Below, in pieces: positions 9,877 to 19,358 of a stretch of 64,000 nt of DNA (positions within the stretch are counted from its first letter, which is position 1; each line of letters starts with the position of its first letter). The notes below the pieces were generated by a model. That model did no database searches. It was not told the DNA's origin and saw nothing but the letters and a program-made list of their open reading frames with translations. A program made the position numbers and the translations under genes. The stretch is from JBBEBE01 sp040882505 (GTDB lineage Bacteria; Bacteroidota; Rhodothermia; Balneolales; Balneolaceae). The DNA lies in the NCBI GenBank assembly GCA_040882505.1, contig JBBEBE010000006.1, forward strand, positions 69,675-133,674, in the 5' to 3' direction.

Positions 9877-9951
9877 GATCGGTCGCTCCGGTTGCTCTTG
9901 GTTCAATCACGAGGCCTTGGATCCTTCGTGGGAAATATAGTTATTTTTACT

Positions 9952-12216
9952 ATGGACTCTACACGTCGACTCTACAGCGCCAACGAACGGACCGGATGGT
10001 CTTCTCCCCCGGTGGGTTCACGCAAACGTACAAATTATTGGATCTGGTTGTCGCTGTTGCTGGTTGCCTGCACCTCTCCTCCGGACATCCAACAGACCGA
10101 TTGGACGATCTACCGTGGGGATGAGCAGAGTCGGGCCTGGTCCTCTCTGGCTCAGATTGACCGAGAGAATGTGCATCATCTCGAGGTCGCCTGGAGCTAC
10201 CGATCGGGAACCGAAACCAACAGCGGGAGCCAATCGAACCCGATTCGCATCGGGAATCGCCTATTCGTCGTGACTCCCGGTGTGATGGTGGCCTCCCTCG
10301 ACCCTGAAAATGGCGAGGAGCAGTGGCTCTTTGATCCCAACGAAGGGGACGAACCCGATTCCGGAGTGGTGCGCGGGGTTTCCCATTGGAGCGACGGAGA
10401 GGAGGAGCGAATCTTCTTTACCCCCGGCTTTCGTCTCTATGCCTTGAATCCGGAGACGGGCACACCCGTTCCGGAGTTTGGGAACGGAGGCTGGATCGAT
10501 CTGCGGGAAGGGATGGATCGGGACCCGGAGGAGATCTCCGTGCGTGCAAGCTCACCCGGGATGGTGGTGGGGGACCGGATCATTCTCGGATCGACCGTGG
10601 GCACCGGATCTCCGGGGGATATACGAGCCTATGACGTCCGGACCGGGGAGATGGTCTGGCGGTTTCGTCTGCTTCCGCAACCCGGCGAACCGGGATGGGA
10701 GACCTGGCCCGACGGGGAGAATGTGACGGGGGCCGGCGGACCCAACAACTGGGGCGGAATGAGTCTGGATCGGGAACGAGGGGTCCTCTATTTCGGAACC
10801 GCCACGGTGAATCCCGACTTCTATACACCGGGGACACGCGGACGTGGAGAACATCTGTTCGGGAATTCGATCCTGGCCCTGGATGCCGAGACCGGGGAGC
10901 GGCTGTGGCATTATCAGACCATTCGCCACGATCTTTGGGACTACGACCTGCCGGCGCCGCCGGTTCTCTTTACGACCGAGCGGGACGGAGAGAGGGTCGA
11001 TGCTCTGGCAGCTGTGACCAAGCAGGGGTTCACCTACGTGTTGAACCGGGAGACCGGCGAACCTCTCTTTCCAATCGAGGAACGCCCGTTTCCGCGCTCG
11101 CCCATCCCCGGAGAGATCACCTGGCCCACACAACCCATTCCGACCCTTCCCGAACCCTTTACACGGCAATATCTGAGCGAAGCGGATCTGACCGAACGTA
11201 CGCCTGAAGCCCACGCCTACGCCCTCCAGCGATTCCGTGAGGTCCATTACGAGGGACTCTATACGCCTCCGTCGACGACCGAAACACTTCGCTACCCCTC
11301 GACACAGGGGGGAGCCAACTGGGGAGGAGCATCCCTGGATCCCCGGACCAACTGGCTCTATGTAAACGCCAATGAATACGGGAACACCATTCGGTTGCAG
11401 CCTCTTGACGACGACGAACTCGCTGGAGAGCCGCTCGGGGAGCGATCCGGGCGTGCGCTCTACCGCACTTACTGCGCAAGCTGTCACCACCCCGACTCGG
11501 AATTCCCCTCACTCGAGGGAGTGGCCGAACGGAGACGTGCCGGGCAGATTCAGACGTTGCTGGCCAGAGGACAGGGATTCATGCCGGCTTTCCCGCAACT
11601 GGGAGAAGAGGAAACGGGCCGTTTGATCCAGTATGTACGTGAAGAGATCTCGCAGACTGGCGCGCCGGAACATCTGGCTGTGCAGGGGTCCCGTACAGAC
11701 GACGGGTCGGGGATTCCACAGACCGACTCCGACTCCCTCAACGACCCTTTGACCGCTCGATACCGGGTCGAGTACGCCTACAACCACTTTCTGGATGAAG
11801 AGGGCTATTTCGCAACCAAACCGCCGTGGGGATCCCTCAATGCGATCAATTTGACGACCGGCAAGATCGAGTGGAAAGTTCCACTCGGCGAGTACGAGGC
11901 CCTGCGCAAGCAGGGAATCCCGCCCACCGGAACCAAGAACTACGGGGGCAGCATCGTGACAGCCGGAGGGCTGATCTTCATCGCCGGGACGAGTGACCGG
12001 AAGATTCGCGCCTTCCACAGCGAGACGGGCGAGATGCTCTGGGAGCATGAACTGCCGGCTCCCGGGGGAGCCCTTCCGGCCACTTACGAGGTGGAAGGTG
12101 TGCAGTACCTGGTCATTACGGCGACCGGCGGACGCGTCGAAGAGGCCGCCGTCGAGTATGTGACCAGTGATCACGTGATCGCTTTCCGTTTGCCTCCCAA
12201 AGGGAATGAGTTGTAA
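9952..12216 (+). CDS. PQQ-dependent dehydrogenase with fused cytochrome c domain, lipoprotein
   Basis: 754-residue beta-propeller quinoprotein of the glucose/alcohol dehydrogenase type. It has a lipobox (LLVACTS) after a hydrophobic stretch, then propeller blades with repeated W-motif phrases such as LDAETGERLWHYQ, LNRETGEPLF, LTTGKIEWK and SETGEMLW. A cytochrome c domain is inserted near residues 490-570, with heme motif CASCH (Cys508, Cys511, His512) and a distal Met region. Predicted to oxidise a sugar or alcohol in the periplasm and pass electrons through its own heme to the respiratory chain. The much longer open frame begins at 9316, but ATG 9952 precedes the signal peptide and avoids overlapping the divergent receiver gene. 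Substrate is unknown. Confidence 0.9.
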   Translation: MDSTRRLYSANERTGWSSPPVGSRKRTNYWIWLSLLLVACTSPPDIQQTDWTIYRGDEQSRAWSSLAQIDRENVHHLEVAWSYRSGTETNSGSQSNPIRIGNRLFVVTPGVMVASLDPENGEEQWLFDPNEGDEPDSGVVRGVSHWSDGEEERIFFTPGFRLYALNPETGTPVPEFGNGGWIDLREGMDRDPEEISVRASSPGMVVGDRIILGSTVGTGSPGDIRAYDVRTGEMVWRFRLLPQPGEPGWETWPDGENVTGAGGPNNWGGMSLDRERGVLYFGTATVNPDFYTPGTRGRGEHLFGNSILALDAETGERLWHYQTIRHDLWDYDLPAPPVLFTTERDGERVDALAAVTKQGFTYVLNRETGEPLFPIEERPFPRSPIPGEITWPTQPIPTLPEPFTRQYLSEADLTERTPEAHAYALQRFREVHYEGLYTPPSTTETLRYPSTQGGANWGGASLDPRTNWLYVNANEYGNTIRLQPLDDDELAGEPLGERSGRALYRTYCASCHHPDSEFPSLEGVAERRRAGQIQTLLARGQGFMPAFPQLGEEETGRLIQYVREEISQTGAPEHLAVQGSRTDDGSGIPQTDSDSLNDPLTARYRVEYAYNHFLDEEGYFATKPPWGSLNAINLTTGKIEWKVPLGEYEALRKQGIPPTGTKNYGGSIVTAGGLIFIAGTSDRKIRAFHSETGEMLWEHELPAPGGALPATYEVEGVQYLVITATGGRVEEAAVEYVTSDHVIAFRLPPKGNEL

Positions 12217-12327
12217 GTTGAACTCGGATGCATTCGATAACTCTCACAAGAAAGGATTTAACCGGCGCACGGGACCGTGTCGACGGGCAGTCGGTGTTCT
12301 TTCTTCGAATGAATAACCCACCCTGCC

Positions 12328-13269
12328 ATGACTTTCAACAAACGATACTGGACTCTCCAGGCGTTGCACGCCATCGCACTTCTCTTCGCTCTCTACCCGC
12401 TGGTTCTCTATCTGGGGAGCAGTCAGAGTGACCTGCGAGTCGCTCTTCCAGCGTCCGTTTTGATCATGTTTACACTGATCATTTCGATGATCGCGCTGAG
12501 GAAAAACCACCTGCGCAATCGCTCGCTTTTTGATCAACTCCAAACGGCAAATCAGGATCTGGTCCGCGCCCGGGAGACCGAGAGGATGATCAACCGCTAT
12601 CTGAACATCGCCACGCACGATATTCGCAACCCGCTTCAAGTGATTCTCTCGTGCAGCGAGATGTTGCACGAGGCGAAGGAGACTCAGGCAGAGATGCAGC
12701 ACGAGCTCACCGGATATATCGCACAGTCTGGCAAGCGGATTCTGCAGATGGTCGAGGAGATGCTCGACATCCAGAAGATGAAACATGCCGGCATCGATAT
12801 CCGGCTCAGGGAATTCCGGATCCACGAAATTCTGGACGGGTTGGTCTACTCCTACCGTGGATTGGCCAAAGAGAAAGATATCCGGATCCAGTTGATCGAC
12901 GAATTGCGGGACGAAACCTACACGGTGGACAAGGAGGTCTTTCTGCAGGCGGCCGACAACCTGCTCTCCAATGCGATCAAATACTCACCCAACGGAACCA
13001 AGGTCCAGATCGAACTTCTCGTGGAAAGCGACGGTTCTCTCCGTCTCGACGTGCGTGACGAGGGTCCGGGCATTACTCTTGCAGAGCAGACGAAACTCTT
13101 TCAACCCTTCGAACGGACCTCGAACAAACCGACCGGAGACGAGGTGAGTACCGGACTGGGGCTCTCCATCGTCAAGGAGCGGGTACAGGCAGCCGGTGGA
13201 ACCATTCGGTGCGAGAGTATATCCGGACAAGGCTCCACGTTCATTGTTACGTTTCCCCAGACGGGTTAA
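12328..13269 (+). CDS. Membrane histidine kinase
   Basis: 313 residues: two N-terminal membrane helices (about 8-30 and 36-56) with almost no periplasmic loop, a coiled linker, HisKA with NIATHDIRNPLQV (phospho-acceptor His), and HATPase with NLLSNAIKYS, DEGPGI and GLGLSIV. With so little outside the membrane, it probably senses the membrane itself or an intracellular partner. It stands alone on the + strand, 111 bp after the quinoprotein gene; no cognate regulator is adjacent, so it may feed one of the single-domain receivers nearby. Confidence 0.9.
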   Translation: MTFNKRYWTLQALHAIALLFALYPLVLYLGSSQSDLRVALPASVLIMFTLIISMIALRKNHLRNRSLFDQLQTANQDLVRARETERMINRYLNIATHDIRNPLQVILSCSEMLHEAKETQAEMQHELTGYIAQSGKRILQMVEEMLDIQKMKHAGIDIRLREFRIHEILDGLVYSYRGLAKEKDIRIQLIDELRDETYTVDKEVFLQAADNLLSNAIKYSPNGTKVQIELLVESDGSLRLDVRDEGPGITLAEQTKLFQPFERTSNKPTGDEVSTGLGLSIVKERVQAAGGTIRCESISGQGSTFIVTFPQTG

Positions 13270-13394
13270 CCAGCCCGGTGCCTCTTTTCCCGGCCGGAAA
13301 CGGGTTCAACCCGGACTTGCGACTATTTGCCCTTTCTCTGATACTATATGGCGCCCGGGCGCCCGGTCCAATTAACCCAACAAACGAGAGATTG

Positions 13395-15005
13395 ATGAGT
13401 CGACGTCACACCTGTACAGGGGTCCTGTTTTGGATTCTGATCGTTGCCACCGCCTGTAGCTCCTCCGAATCACCGGGCCGAACCGGTAGCGTCGTGGTTG
13501 TGGAATTGGCAGACATGGAGAAGCCGATGCCGCTCATCTCCGAATCGTCTCTGGATAACGAATTACAGGGGATCATGTACCGATCCCTTCTTTCGGCAGC
13601 CTGGATCGACGGGGAGTTGGTCTATCAGACTGCCGAGGAGTCGCCCATGGCATTGGCTCGAGCCTGGGAGTATGCCGGAGAGGACTCTTCGGCGATTCGC
13701 TACCATTTGGTTGCCGATGCTGTCTGGTCCGACGGCATGCCCGTCACGGCGCACGATGCGAAGTGGACCCTCGAGACTCAGGGTGATCCGAGAACGGCTT
13801 CTCCCCGGCAGGATTACAATCGGCAGATCGACGAGGTGGTTGCCGAGAATGACACCACGCTGCTCGTGCAGTTTCACCGGGCCTATCCGGAGATGCTCTT
13901 CCATTCGGCGGGAAGCGTGGCCCCCCGCCATCTCTACGAGGAGACCTCCCCTGATCAACTTCGCAGCCACCCTGCGCTGCTCGATCCGGCCGAACATCTG
14001 GTCGTGAGTGGACCGTACCGGATTGCCAATTGGCGTCGCGGCGAGCGTGTCATTCTGGAGCCAAATCCCCGGTTCCATCCCCGGCCGAAGATTGGGCGAC
14101 TCATTTTTCGCATCATTCCGGAGCAGACCACACGACTCATCGAGTTTCAGACGGGGAACGTCGACATGGTGAGCCTTCCGTTCGACCGGGTCGAAGAGAT
14201 TGAGCAAGCCCCTCACCTGCGCATCGAGACGCGTGAGAAACGATTCTACGACTACGTCTCCTACAACCCCCGCGCCCACGACTTTCTGGCCGAACCAGAG
14301 ATTCGTCGGGCTCTCGGTCTGGCCATTGACCACGAGGGGCTTCTCGCCTCGCTCTCGATGGAGCGGTATGCCGTACCTGCCGGGGGACCCTACCCGCCTA
14401 TTTTTCGGGACCTGTATGATCCGGAGGCGCATGCCCCTCTCCCGTACGATCCGGATCAGGCGCGCGAAATTCTGGACTCACACGGCTGGATGCCTGGCGG
14501 GGACGGTATCCGGACCCGGGACGGGGAGCGCCTCGCCTTTACCCTGGCGACCAACGCCGGGAATCAGCGTCGGGCAGATATCGCCGAGATGGTTCAGCAG
14601 CAGTGGCGTCAAATCGGGATGGATGTGGACATTCGTATCGTGGAGAGCAATACCTTTTTCGAGCAGCTGACGCAGCGCGATTTCGAGGCAGCCATTGCCG
14701 GTTGGGGCGTGGGCCTCTCCCCCGACATTCAGAGCGTTTGGGGCGATCCCGCGTTGCCGTTCAACTATGTGAGTTACGACAACCCGCAGGCACGCGAGTT
14801 GATGGAACAAGCGCTCTCGCAGCGAACCGAGGAAGAGGCGGCCGACTATTGGCGGCAGGCAGCCAGCCTGATCATCGAGGATCAGCCGTACACCTGGCTC
14901 TACTACTTTGACGGCCTGGTGGGGGTGAACAACCGACTGCGGGGAACCACAATCAATACCCTCGGTACCTACCAACGAATTTGGGAGTGGGAGCTCGCGC
15001 AGTAA
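13395..15005 (+). CDS. ABC transporter substrate-binding protein, family 5 (peptide/nickel type), lipoprotein
   Basis: 536 residues. The signal peptide ends in a lipobox-like TACSS, so it is an envelope-anchored binding protein of the SBP_bac_5 family (DppA/OppA/NikA). Diagnostic segments include the early YRSLL, the DAVWSDGMPVTAHDAKWTLE box and LGLAIDHEGLL. The ATG at 13395 starts the signal peptide; the open frame runs upstream into the histidine kinase gene but without support. It is the first gene of a five-gene importer operon (13.4-19.3 kb), with one base between its stop and the first permease gene. Ligand is probably a peptide, but sugars or metals are possible in this family. Confidence 0.92.
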   Translation: MSRRHTCTGVLFWILIVATACSSSESPGRTGSVVVVELADMEKPMPLISESSLDNELQGIMYRSLLSAAWIDGELVYQTAEESPMALARAWEYAGEDSSAIRYHLVADAVWSDGMPVTAHDAKWTLETQGDPRTASPRQDYNRQIDEVVAENDTTLLVQFHRAYPEMLFHSAGSVAPRHLYEETSPDQLRSHPALLDPAEHLVVSGPYRIANWRRGERVILEPNPRFHPRPKIGRLIFRIIPEQTTRLIEFQTGNVDMVSLPFDRVEEIEQAPHLRIETREKRFYDYVSYNPRAHDFLAEPEIRRALGLAIDHEGLLASLSMERYAVPAGGPYPPIFRDLYDPEAHAPLPYDPDQAREILDSHGWMPGGDGIRTRDGERLAFTLATNAGNQRRADIAEMVQQQWRQIGMDVDIRIVESNTFFEQLTQRDFEAAIAGWGVGLSPDIQSVWGDPALPFNYVSYDNPQARELMEQALSQRTEEEAADYWRQAASLIIEDQPYTWLYYFDGLVGVNNRLRGTTINTLGTYQRIWEWELAQ

Positions 15006-15006
15006 G

Positions 15007-15993
15007 ATGTGGATCTACGCCCTGAAACGCATCCTTGGCGCCGTTCCGCTCATTCTCGGCATTCTGACGCTCATCTTTTTTGTGATGCATCTGGCCCCCG
15101 GGGACCCGATGGCGCGTTATTTCAATCCGAATGTGAGTCCGGAGGTGATCGAGCAGATGCGCAGCAATCTGGGGCTTGATCAACCGGTTCACATCCAGTA
15201 CCTGAAATGGATGGGTGGATTTTTGACCGGAGATTTCGGCTACTCGCTCACACAGATGCGACCGATTGCAGACATCTTGCCCGGTGTGATCTGGAACACG
15301 TTGCAGCTGACCATTCTGACACTCTTTCTGATGTTTCTGATCGGGATGGGCATCGGGATTGTACAAGCGGTTCGTCAATACTCGAAGCTGGACAACTCGC
15401 TCACGTTCGGAGCCCTCTTTTTCTATTCGATGCCCTCGTTTTGGTTCGGTCTGATGCTCATCCTGGTCTTTTCACTCTGGGCCGTGCAGTGGGGCTGGCC
15501 CGTGAGCCTTCCGGCTTCGGGAATCACCAGCGTGGATTACGATCTGATGAACGGGTGGGAGAAGTTCATCGACCGATTGCGCCACCTGATTCTTCCCTCG
15601 ACGGCGCTGGCCGTGGGCGCATCGGCGAGCATTGCCCGATACATGCGCAGCTCCATGCTCGAAGTGATCCACCAAGACTACATTCGCACCGCGCGTGCCA
15701 AAGGTCTCTCTGAATTTTCCGTGATCTACAAGCACGGGTTGCGAAACGCGCTCATTCCGATCGTGACGCTGTTCGGGCTCTCCTTGCCCTACCTTCTCTC
15801 CGGCGCCGTGCTCATCGAGATCGTCTTCGCCTGGCCGGGAATGGGGCGGTTGAGTGTGGATGCGATCTTCCAGCGCGACTACCCGCTCATCATGGCGACC
15901 AGTTTCATCTTCGCGACCATGGTGGTATTGGGCAATCTGCTGGCCGACCTGCTGTATGCGGTCGTCGACCCGCGAATCCGGACGGAGGGGTAG
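15007..15993 (+). CDS. ABC transporter permease, DppB/OppB type
   Basis: 328-residue inner-membrane permease with six predicted helices. It begins with the conserved helix of the family (ALKRILGAVPLILGILTLIF). The EAA loop, which docks on the ATPase, is RTARAKGLSEFSVIYKHGLRNALIP. Full length for DppB/OppB. It starts one base after the binding-protein stop and is followed three bases later by the second permease, in operon order SBP-B-C-D-F. Confidence 0.93.
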   Translation: MWIYALKRILGAVPLILGILTLIFFVMHLAPGDPMARYFNPNVSPEVIEQMRSNLGLDQPVHIQYLKWMGGFLTGDFGYSLTQMRPIADILPGVIWNTLQLTILTLFLMFLIGMGIGIVQAVRQYSKLDNSLTFGALFFYSMPSFWFGLMLILVFSLWAVQWGWPVSLPASGITSVDYDLMNGWEKFIDRLRHLILPSTALAVGASASIARYMRSSMLEVIHQDYIRTARAKGLSEFSVIYKHGLRNALIPIVTLFGLSLPYLLSGAVLIEIVFAWPGMGRLSVDAIFQRDYPLIMATSFIFATMVVLGNLLADLLYAVVDPRIRTEG

Positions 15994-15996
15994 GGA

Positions 15997-17124
15997 ATGG
16001 CAGATCCGAACGTAATCACTTTCGTGGATCGGGTTCTCCCGGGGTGGCAGAAGTGGCGCAGGGAAGGCCGACAGGAAGGGGCGATCTGTCTGCTCTTCTG
16101 GCTGGGGGGCTGGGTGCTTCTGTTTGCAAGCCTGGATCGGATCACCGGTTTTTTTGATCAACGGCATGTGCAGACAGACCAATGGGTGGCCATGGGGACC
16201 CTGTTTCTCATGATCTCCGGAAGTTGGTTCTGGAATGCACGATCCCGAAGCCGCGTGTACAATCCGGACCGGGGCGTCTCGCAATGGGAGCTGGCCGGCC
16301 ATCGGTTTCGACGCAACCAACTGGCCGTAAGCGGAATGTGGCTCATGGTCTTCCTCTACGTGATCACGCTGCTCACGCCTCTGATTGCTCCGTATGATCC
16401 AATCGCACAAGGCGATATTGTGGCCACTCGTTTTCGGCCTCCGTCGGGCGAGTACTGGCTGGGCACCGACCGGTTTGGTCGCGATATCCTGACCCGTATT
16501 CTTTACGGGGCACGTATTTCGCTCAGTATCGGATTCATTGCCGTGGGGATCGGGCTGCTGCTCGGGATGCTGATCGGCGCGACGGCCGGGTACTACGGGC
16601 GCTGGATCGACCGGCTCCTGATGCGACTGACCGATACCATGCTCGCGTTTCCCCGGCTGGTATTGCTTATTTTGGTGATCGCCCTCTTCGAACCTTCCAT
16701 CTTTCTGGTCATTACGGTTCTCGGTGTCACCGGGTGGATGGGAATCGCCCGTATTGTCCGTGGCGAGGTCCTTGCCCTCAAGGAGCGGGAGTATATTCAG
16801 GCAGCCCGGGCCCTCGGCATGGGCGATCTTCGCATTATCACACGGCACATCCTGCCCGGAATTCTGGCGCCGATTATTGTCTATGCCACCCTTGGAATCG
16901 GCAATACGATTCTGCTCGAGGCGGGCCTTTCGTTTCTGGGACTGGGCGTGCAGCCGCCCACACCCAGTTGGGGAAACATGATTTCACAAGGGCGGGATGC
17001 CCTGACCAACGCCTGGTGGATCGCCACCTTTCCCGGACTGGCGATTGTTTTTACCGTGATGGCCTTCAATTTTTTGGGCGACGGACTGCGCGACGCCCTG
17101 GACCCGAAACAGTCGAACGGATGA
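15997..17124 (+). CDS. ABC transporter permease, DppC/OppC type
   Basis: 375-residue inner-membrane permease. After an N-terminal extension that itself contains two hydrophobic helices (about 28-50 and 65-80), the typical DppC core starts at FRRNQLAVSGMW, with LGTDRFGRDILTRI and the EAA loop QAARALGMGDLRIITRHILP. The extension is longer than in E. coli DppC (about 300 residues) and is odd but shared by some relatives. Its stop overlaps the next gene's ATG (ATGA), so the ATPase is translationally coupled. Confidence 0.92.
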   Translation: MADPNVITFVDRVLPGWQKWRREGRQEGAICLLFWLGGWVLLFASLDRITGFFDQRHVQTDQWVAMGTLFLMISGSWFWNARSRSRVYNPDRGVSQWELAGHRFRRNQLAVSGMWLMVFLYVITLLTPLIAPYDPIAQGDIVATRFRPPSGEYWLGTDRFGRDILTRILYGARISLSIGFIAVGIGLLLGMLIGATAGYYGRWIDRLLMRLTDTMLAFPRLVLLILVIALFEPSIFLVITVLGVTGWMGIARIVRGEVLALKEREYIQAARALGMGDLRIITRHILPGILAPIIVYATLGIGNTILLEAGLSFLGLGVQPPTPSWGNMISQGRDALTNAWWIATFPGLAIVFTVMAFNFLGDGLRDALDPKQSNG

Positions 17125-18233
17125 GTCGCCCCAAACCCGAACATACCGCGTTACCGACCGAGCCGTTGCGCGAGAACGATCTCTCGGGTCGAACCGGCCG
17201 ACGGCGTGCGCCGGAGCCGATCCTCCAGGTGAGGCATCTGAGAACATGGTTTCATGGAGAGTCGAGCATTGCCCGAGCGGTAGACGGGGTCAATCTGGAG
17301 ATTGCACCGGGCGAGACGGTCGGGTTGGTGGGCGAATCGGGATGCGGGAAGTCGGTCACATCGCTCTCGATCATGGGACTGATCCCCTCTCCACCCGGCG
17401 AGATCCAGCCCGGGTCGAGTATCCGTTTTCGCAGAGAGTCGGAGTGGGAAGAGCTCGTGGGCGCCCCCGCGGAGCGGATGCGTGCGATTCGCGGCAACGA
17501 GATTGCCATGATCTTTCAGGAACCGATGACCGCATTGAACCCGGTTTTCACCATTGGTCGGCAGATTACAGAAGCGATTCGCCTGCACCGGGGGGCGAGT
17601 CGAAGAGCGGCGAACGAGCGGGCAGCCGATCTGTTGAACCGGGTGGGCATCTCCCGCCCGTATGAACGGCTCAAGGAGTATCCCCACCAACTTTCGGGAG
17701 GCATGCGGCAGCGTGTGATGATTGCCATGGCGCTGGCGTGCGACCCGAAACTATTGATTGCCGACGAGCCGACGACGGCACTCGATGTGACCATTCAGGC
17801 GCAGATCCTGGATCTGCTGAATGAACTGCAGGAGGAGATGGGCATGGCGATCTTGATGATTACCCACGATTTGGGGGTGGTGGCCGAGACGTGTGACCGG
17901 GTGATGGTGATGTATGCCGGTCAGGTGGTCGAAGAGGGCCCGGTGGCCCCGTTTTTCGATCGACCAGCACATCCCTACAGTGAGGGTCTGCTTGAATCGA
18001 TTCCCCGATTGGACCGGCCAAAGACCTCTTTGTCGGTGATTCCGGGCTCGGTTCCATCGCCGGAGCGGTGGCCGGTCGGATGCCGGTTCCATTCCCGGTG
18101 TCCATACGCCTGGGAAGCGTGTAGGGAGGGCGCCGTCGAGATGATGGATCGGACGGGAGAGCGGAAGGTGCGTTGTCTTCTGGAGAAGGATCCGGCGCGG
18201 CGAATGGGAATGAAGCCGAAGAGGGAGGTGTGA
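17121..18233 (+). CDS. ABC transporter ATP-binding protein, DppD/OppD type
   Basis: 370 residues. Walker [11 protein letters not shown]-loop FQEP, signature LSGGMRQR, Walker [13 protein letters not shown], and switch His in MITHDLG are all present. The C-terminal oligopeptide-transporter extension includes a four-Cys-type cluster motif ([15 protein letters not shown]), as in OppD. The ATG at 17121 overlaps the permease stop; the open frame extends upstream within the permease in another phase and is disregarded. It forms a heterodimer with the next gene's product. Confidence 0.94.
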   Translation: MSRPKPEHTALPTEPLRENDLSGRTGRRRAPEPILQVRHLRTWFHGESSIARAVDGVNLEIAPGETVGLVGESGCGKSVTSLSIMGLIPSPPGEIQPGSSIRFRRESEWEELVGAPAERMRAIRGNEIAMIFQEPMTALNPVFTIGRQITEAIRLHRGASRRAANERAADLLNRVGISRPYERLKEYPHQLSGGMRQRVMIAMALACDPKLLIADEPTTALDVTIQAQILDLLNELQEEMGMAILMITHDLGVVAETCDRVMVMYAGQVVEEGPVAPFFDRPAHPYSEGLLESIPRLDRPKTSLSVIPGSVPSPERWPVGCRFHSRCPYAWEACREGAVEMMDRTGERKVRCLLEKDPARRMGMKPKREV

Positions 18234-18235
18234 GG

Positions 18236-19294
18236 ATGTCGGGCGACGAGAAGGGAAGAATCCGGGAACGGGAAGCGGACGCTGGTGTGGAGTCCCGGGA
18301 GGGGGCTGAACGGCGACCTTTGATGCAGGTGCGTGGGCTTAAAACCTGGTTTCCGGTCAAGGGTGGGGCATTTGGCCGGAAGGGCAAGATGTTGCGGGCG
18401 GTGGACGGGGTGTCGTTCGAGCTTCAGAGAGGAGAGACACTCGGGTTGGTCGGGGAGTCGGGGTGTGGCAAGACGACGGCAGGGCGGTCGATGTTGAGAT
18501 TGGTGGAGGCGACGGAGGGGGAGGTGATCTTTGACGGGGAGTCGGTTTTCGGGATGAACCGCCGCGAGCTTCGGGCCTTTCGCCGACGAGCCCAGATTAT
18601 TTTTCAGGATCCATTCTCGTCGCTGAATCCGCGCATGCCGATCGGGGCGATGCTCAAAGAGATTCTTCAGATTCACCGGCTGGTACCCAAGGAGCAGGAG
18701 GAGTCACGTGTGGCCGAACTTCTCGACATGGTGGGCCTGCAACCCGAACACGCCTCGCACTATCCGCACCAATTCTCCGGGGGTCAACGACAGCGGATCG
18801 GGATCGCCCGTGCATTGGCGGTCGAACCGGAGCTGATCATCTGTGACGAGCCGGTCTCGGCGCTCGATGTTTCGATCCAGGCACAGATCCTGAATCTTCT
18901 TCGCGATCTGCAGAAGCGGCTCGGCCTGACCTATCTGTTCATTGCCCATGACCTGTCCGTTGTGCGTCATCTCTGTGACCGGGTAGCGGTCATGTATTTG
19001 GGAAAAATTGTCGAACTCGCCCCGGCCGAAGCGCTCTACCGTCATCCGCGCATGCCGTATACCCGTGCACTGCTTTCGGCCGTTCCGGTACCGGATCCGA
19101 CACGTGTTCGTCGTCGGGTTCCGCTCGAAGGGGATGTTCCCTCTCCGGTCGACCCCCCTTCCGGGTGTCCGTTTCATCCGCGCTGTCCGCATCCGAAGAA
19201 GGATGAACGGTGTCGTGCGCAGCGTCCCGCCCTGAATACCGTTGCCGATGGTCACATGGCGGCGTGTCACTATCCGTTGAATGAGGAATTTTGA
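18236..19294 (+). CDS. ABC transporter ATP-binding protein, DppF/OppF type
   Basis: 352 residues. Walker [11 protein letters not shown]-loop [11 protein letters not shown], signature FSGGQRQRI, Walker [13 protein letters not shown], switch His FIAHDLS. The C-terminal region carries the [16 protein letters not shown] cluster typical of this transporter class. ATG 18236 sits two bases after the previous stop, with a GAGG element over the junction. It completes the five-gene importer (binding protein, two permeases, two ATPases). The first 35 residues are charged and variable, so the true start could be a little downstream. Confidence 0.93.
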   Translation: MSGDEKGRIREREADAGVESREGAERRPLMQVRGLKTWFPVKGGAFGRKGKMLRAVDGVSFELQRGETLGLVGESGCGKTTAGRSMLRLVEATEGEVIFDGESVFGMNRRELRAFRRRAQIIFQDPFSSLNPRMPIGAMLKEILQIHRLVPKEQEESRVAELLDMVGLQPEHASHYPHQFSGGQRQRIGIARALAVEPELIICDEPVSALDVSIQAQILNLLRDLQKRLGLTYLFIAHDLSVVRHLCDRVAVMYLGKIVELAPAEALYRHPRMPYTRALLSAVPVPDPTRVRRRVPLEGDVPSPVDPPSGCPFHPRCPHPKKDERCRAQRPALNTVADGHMAACHYPLNEEF

Positions 19295-19358
19295 TTCGCA
19301 TTCGACATATTGCCCAACGGGATCATGTGCAAAACGGGACAGAAGGCGTTGGCAGAGT

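Noticed and set aside
9316..9951. N-terminal extension of the quinoprotein reading frame
   Set aside because: It overlaps the receiver and HEAT genes on the other strand; the signal peptide and lipobox begin after ATG 9952.
15472..16848. 458-codon minus-strand frame across the ABC permease genes
   Set aside because: Runs across two real permease genes on the other strand; composition is rich in H, R, P and Q, as in artefact frames.
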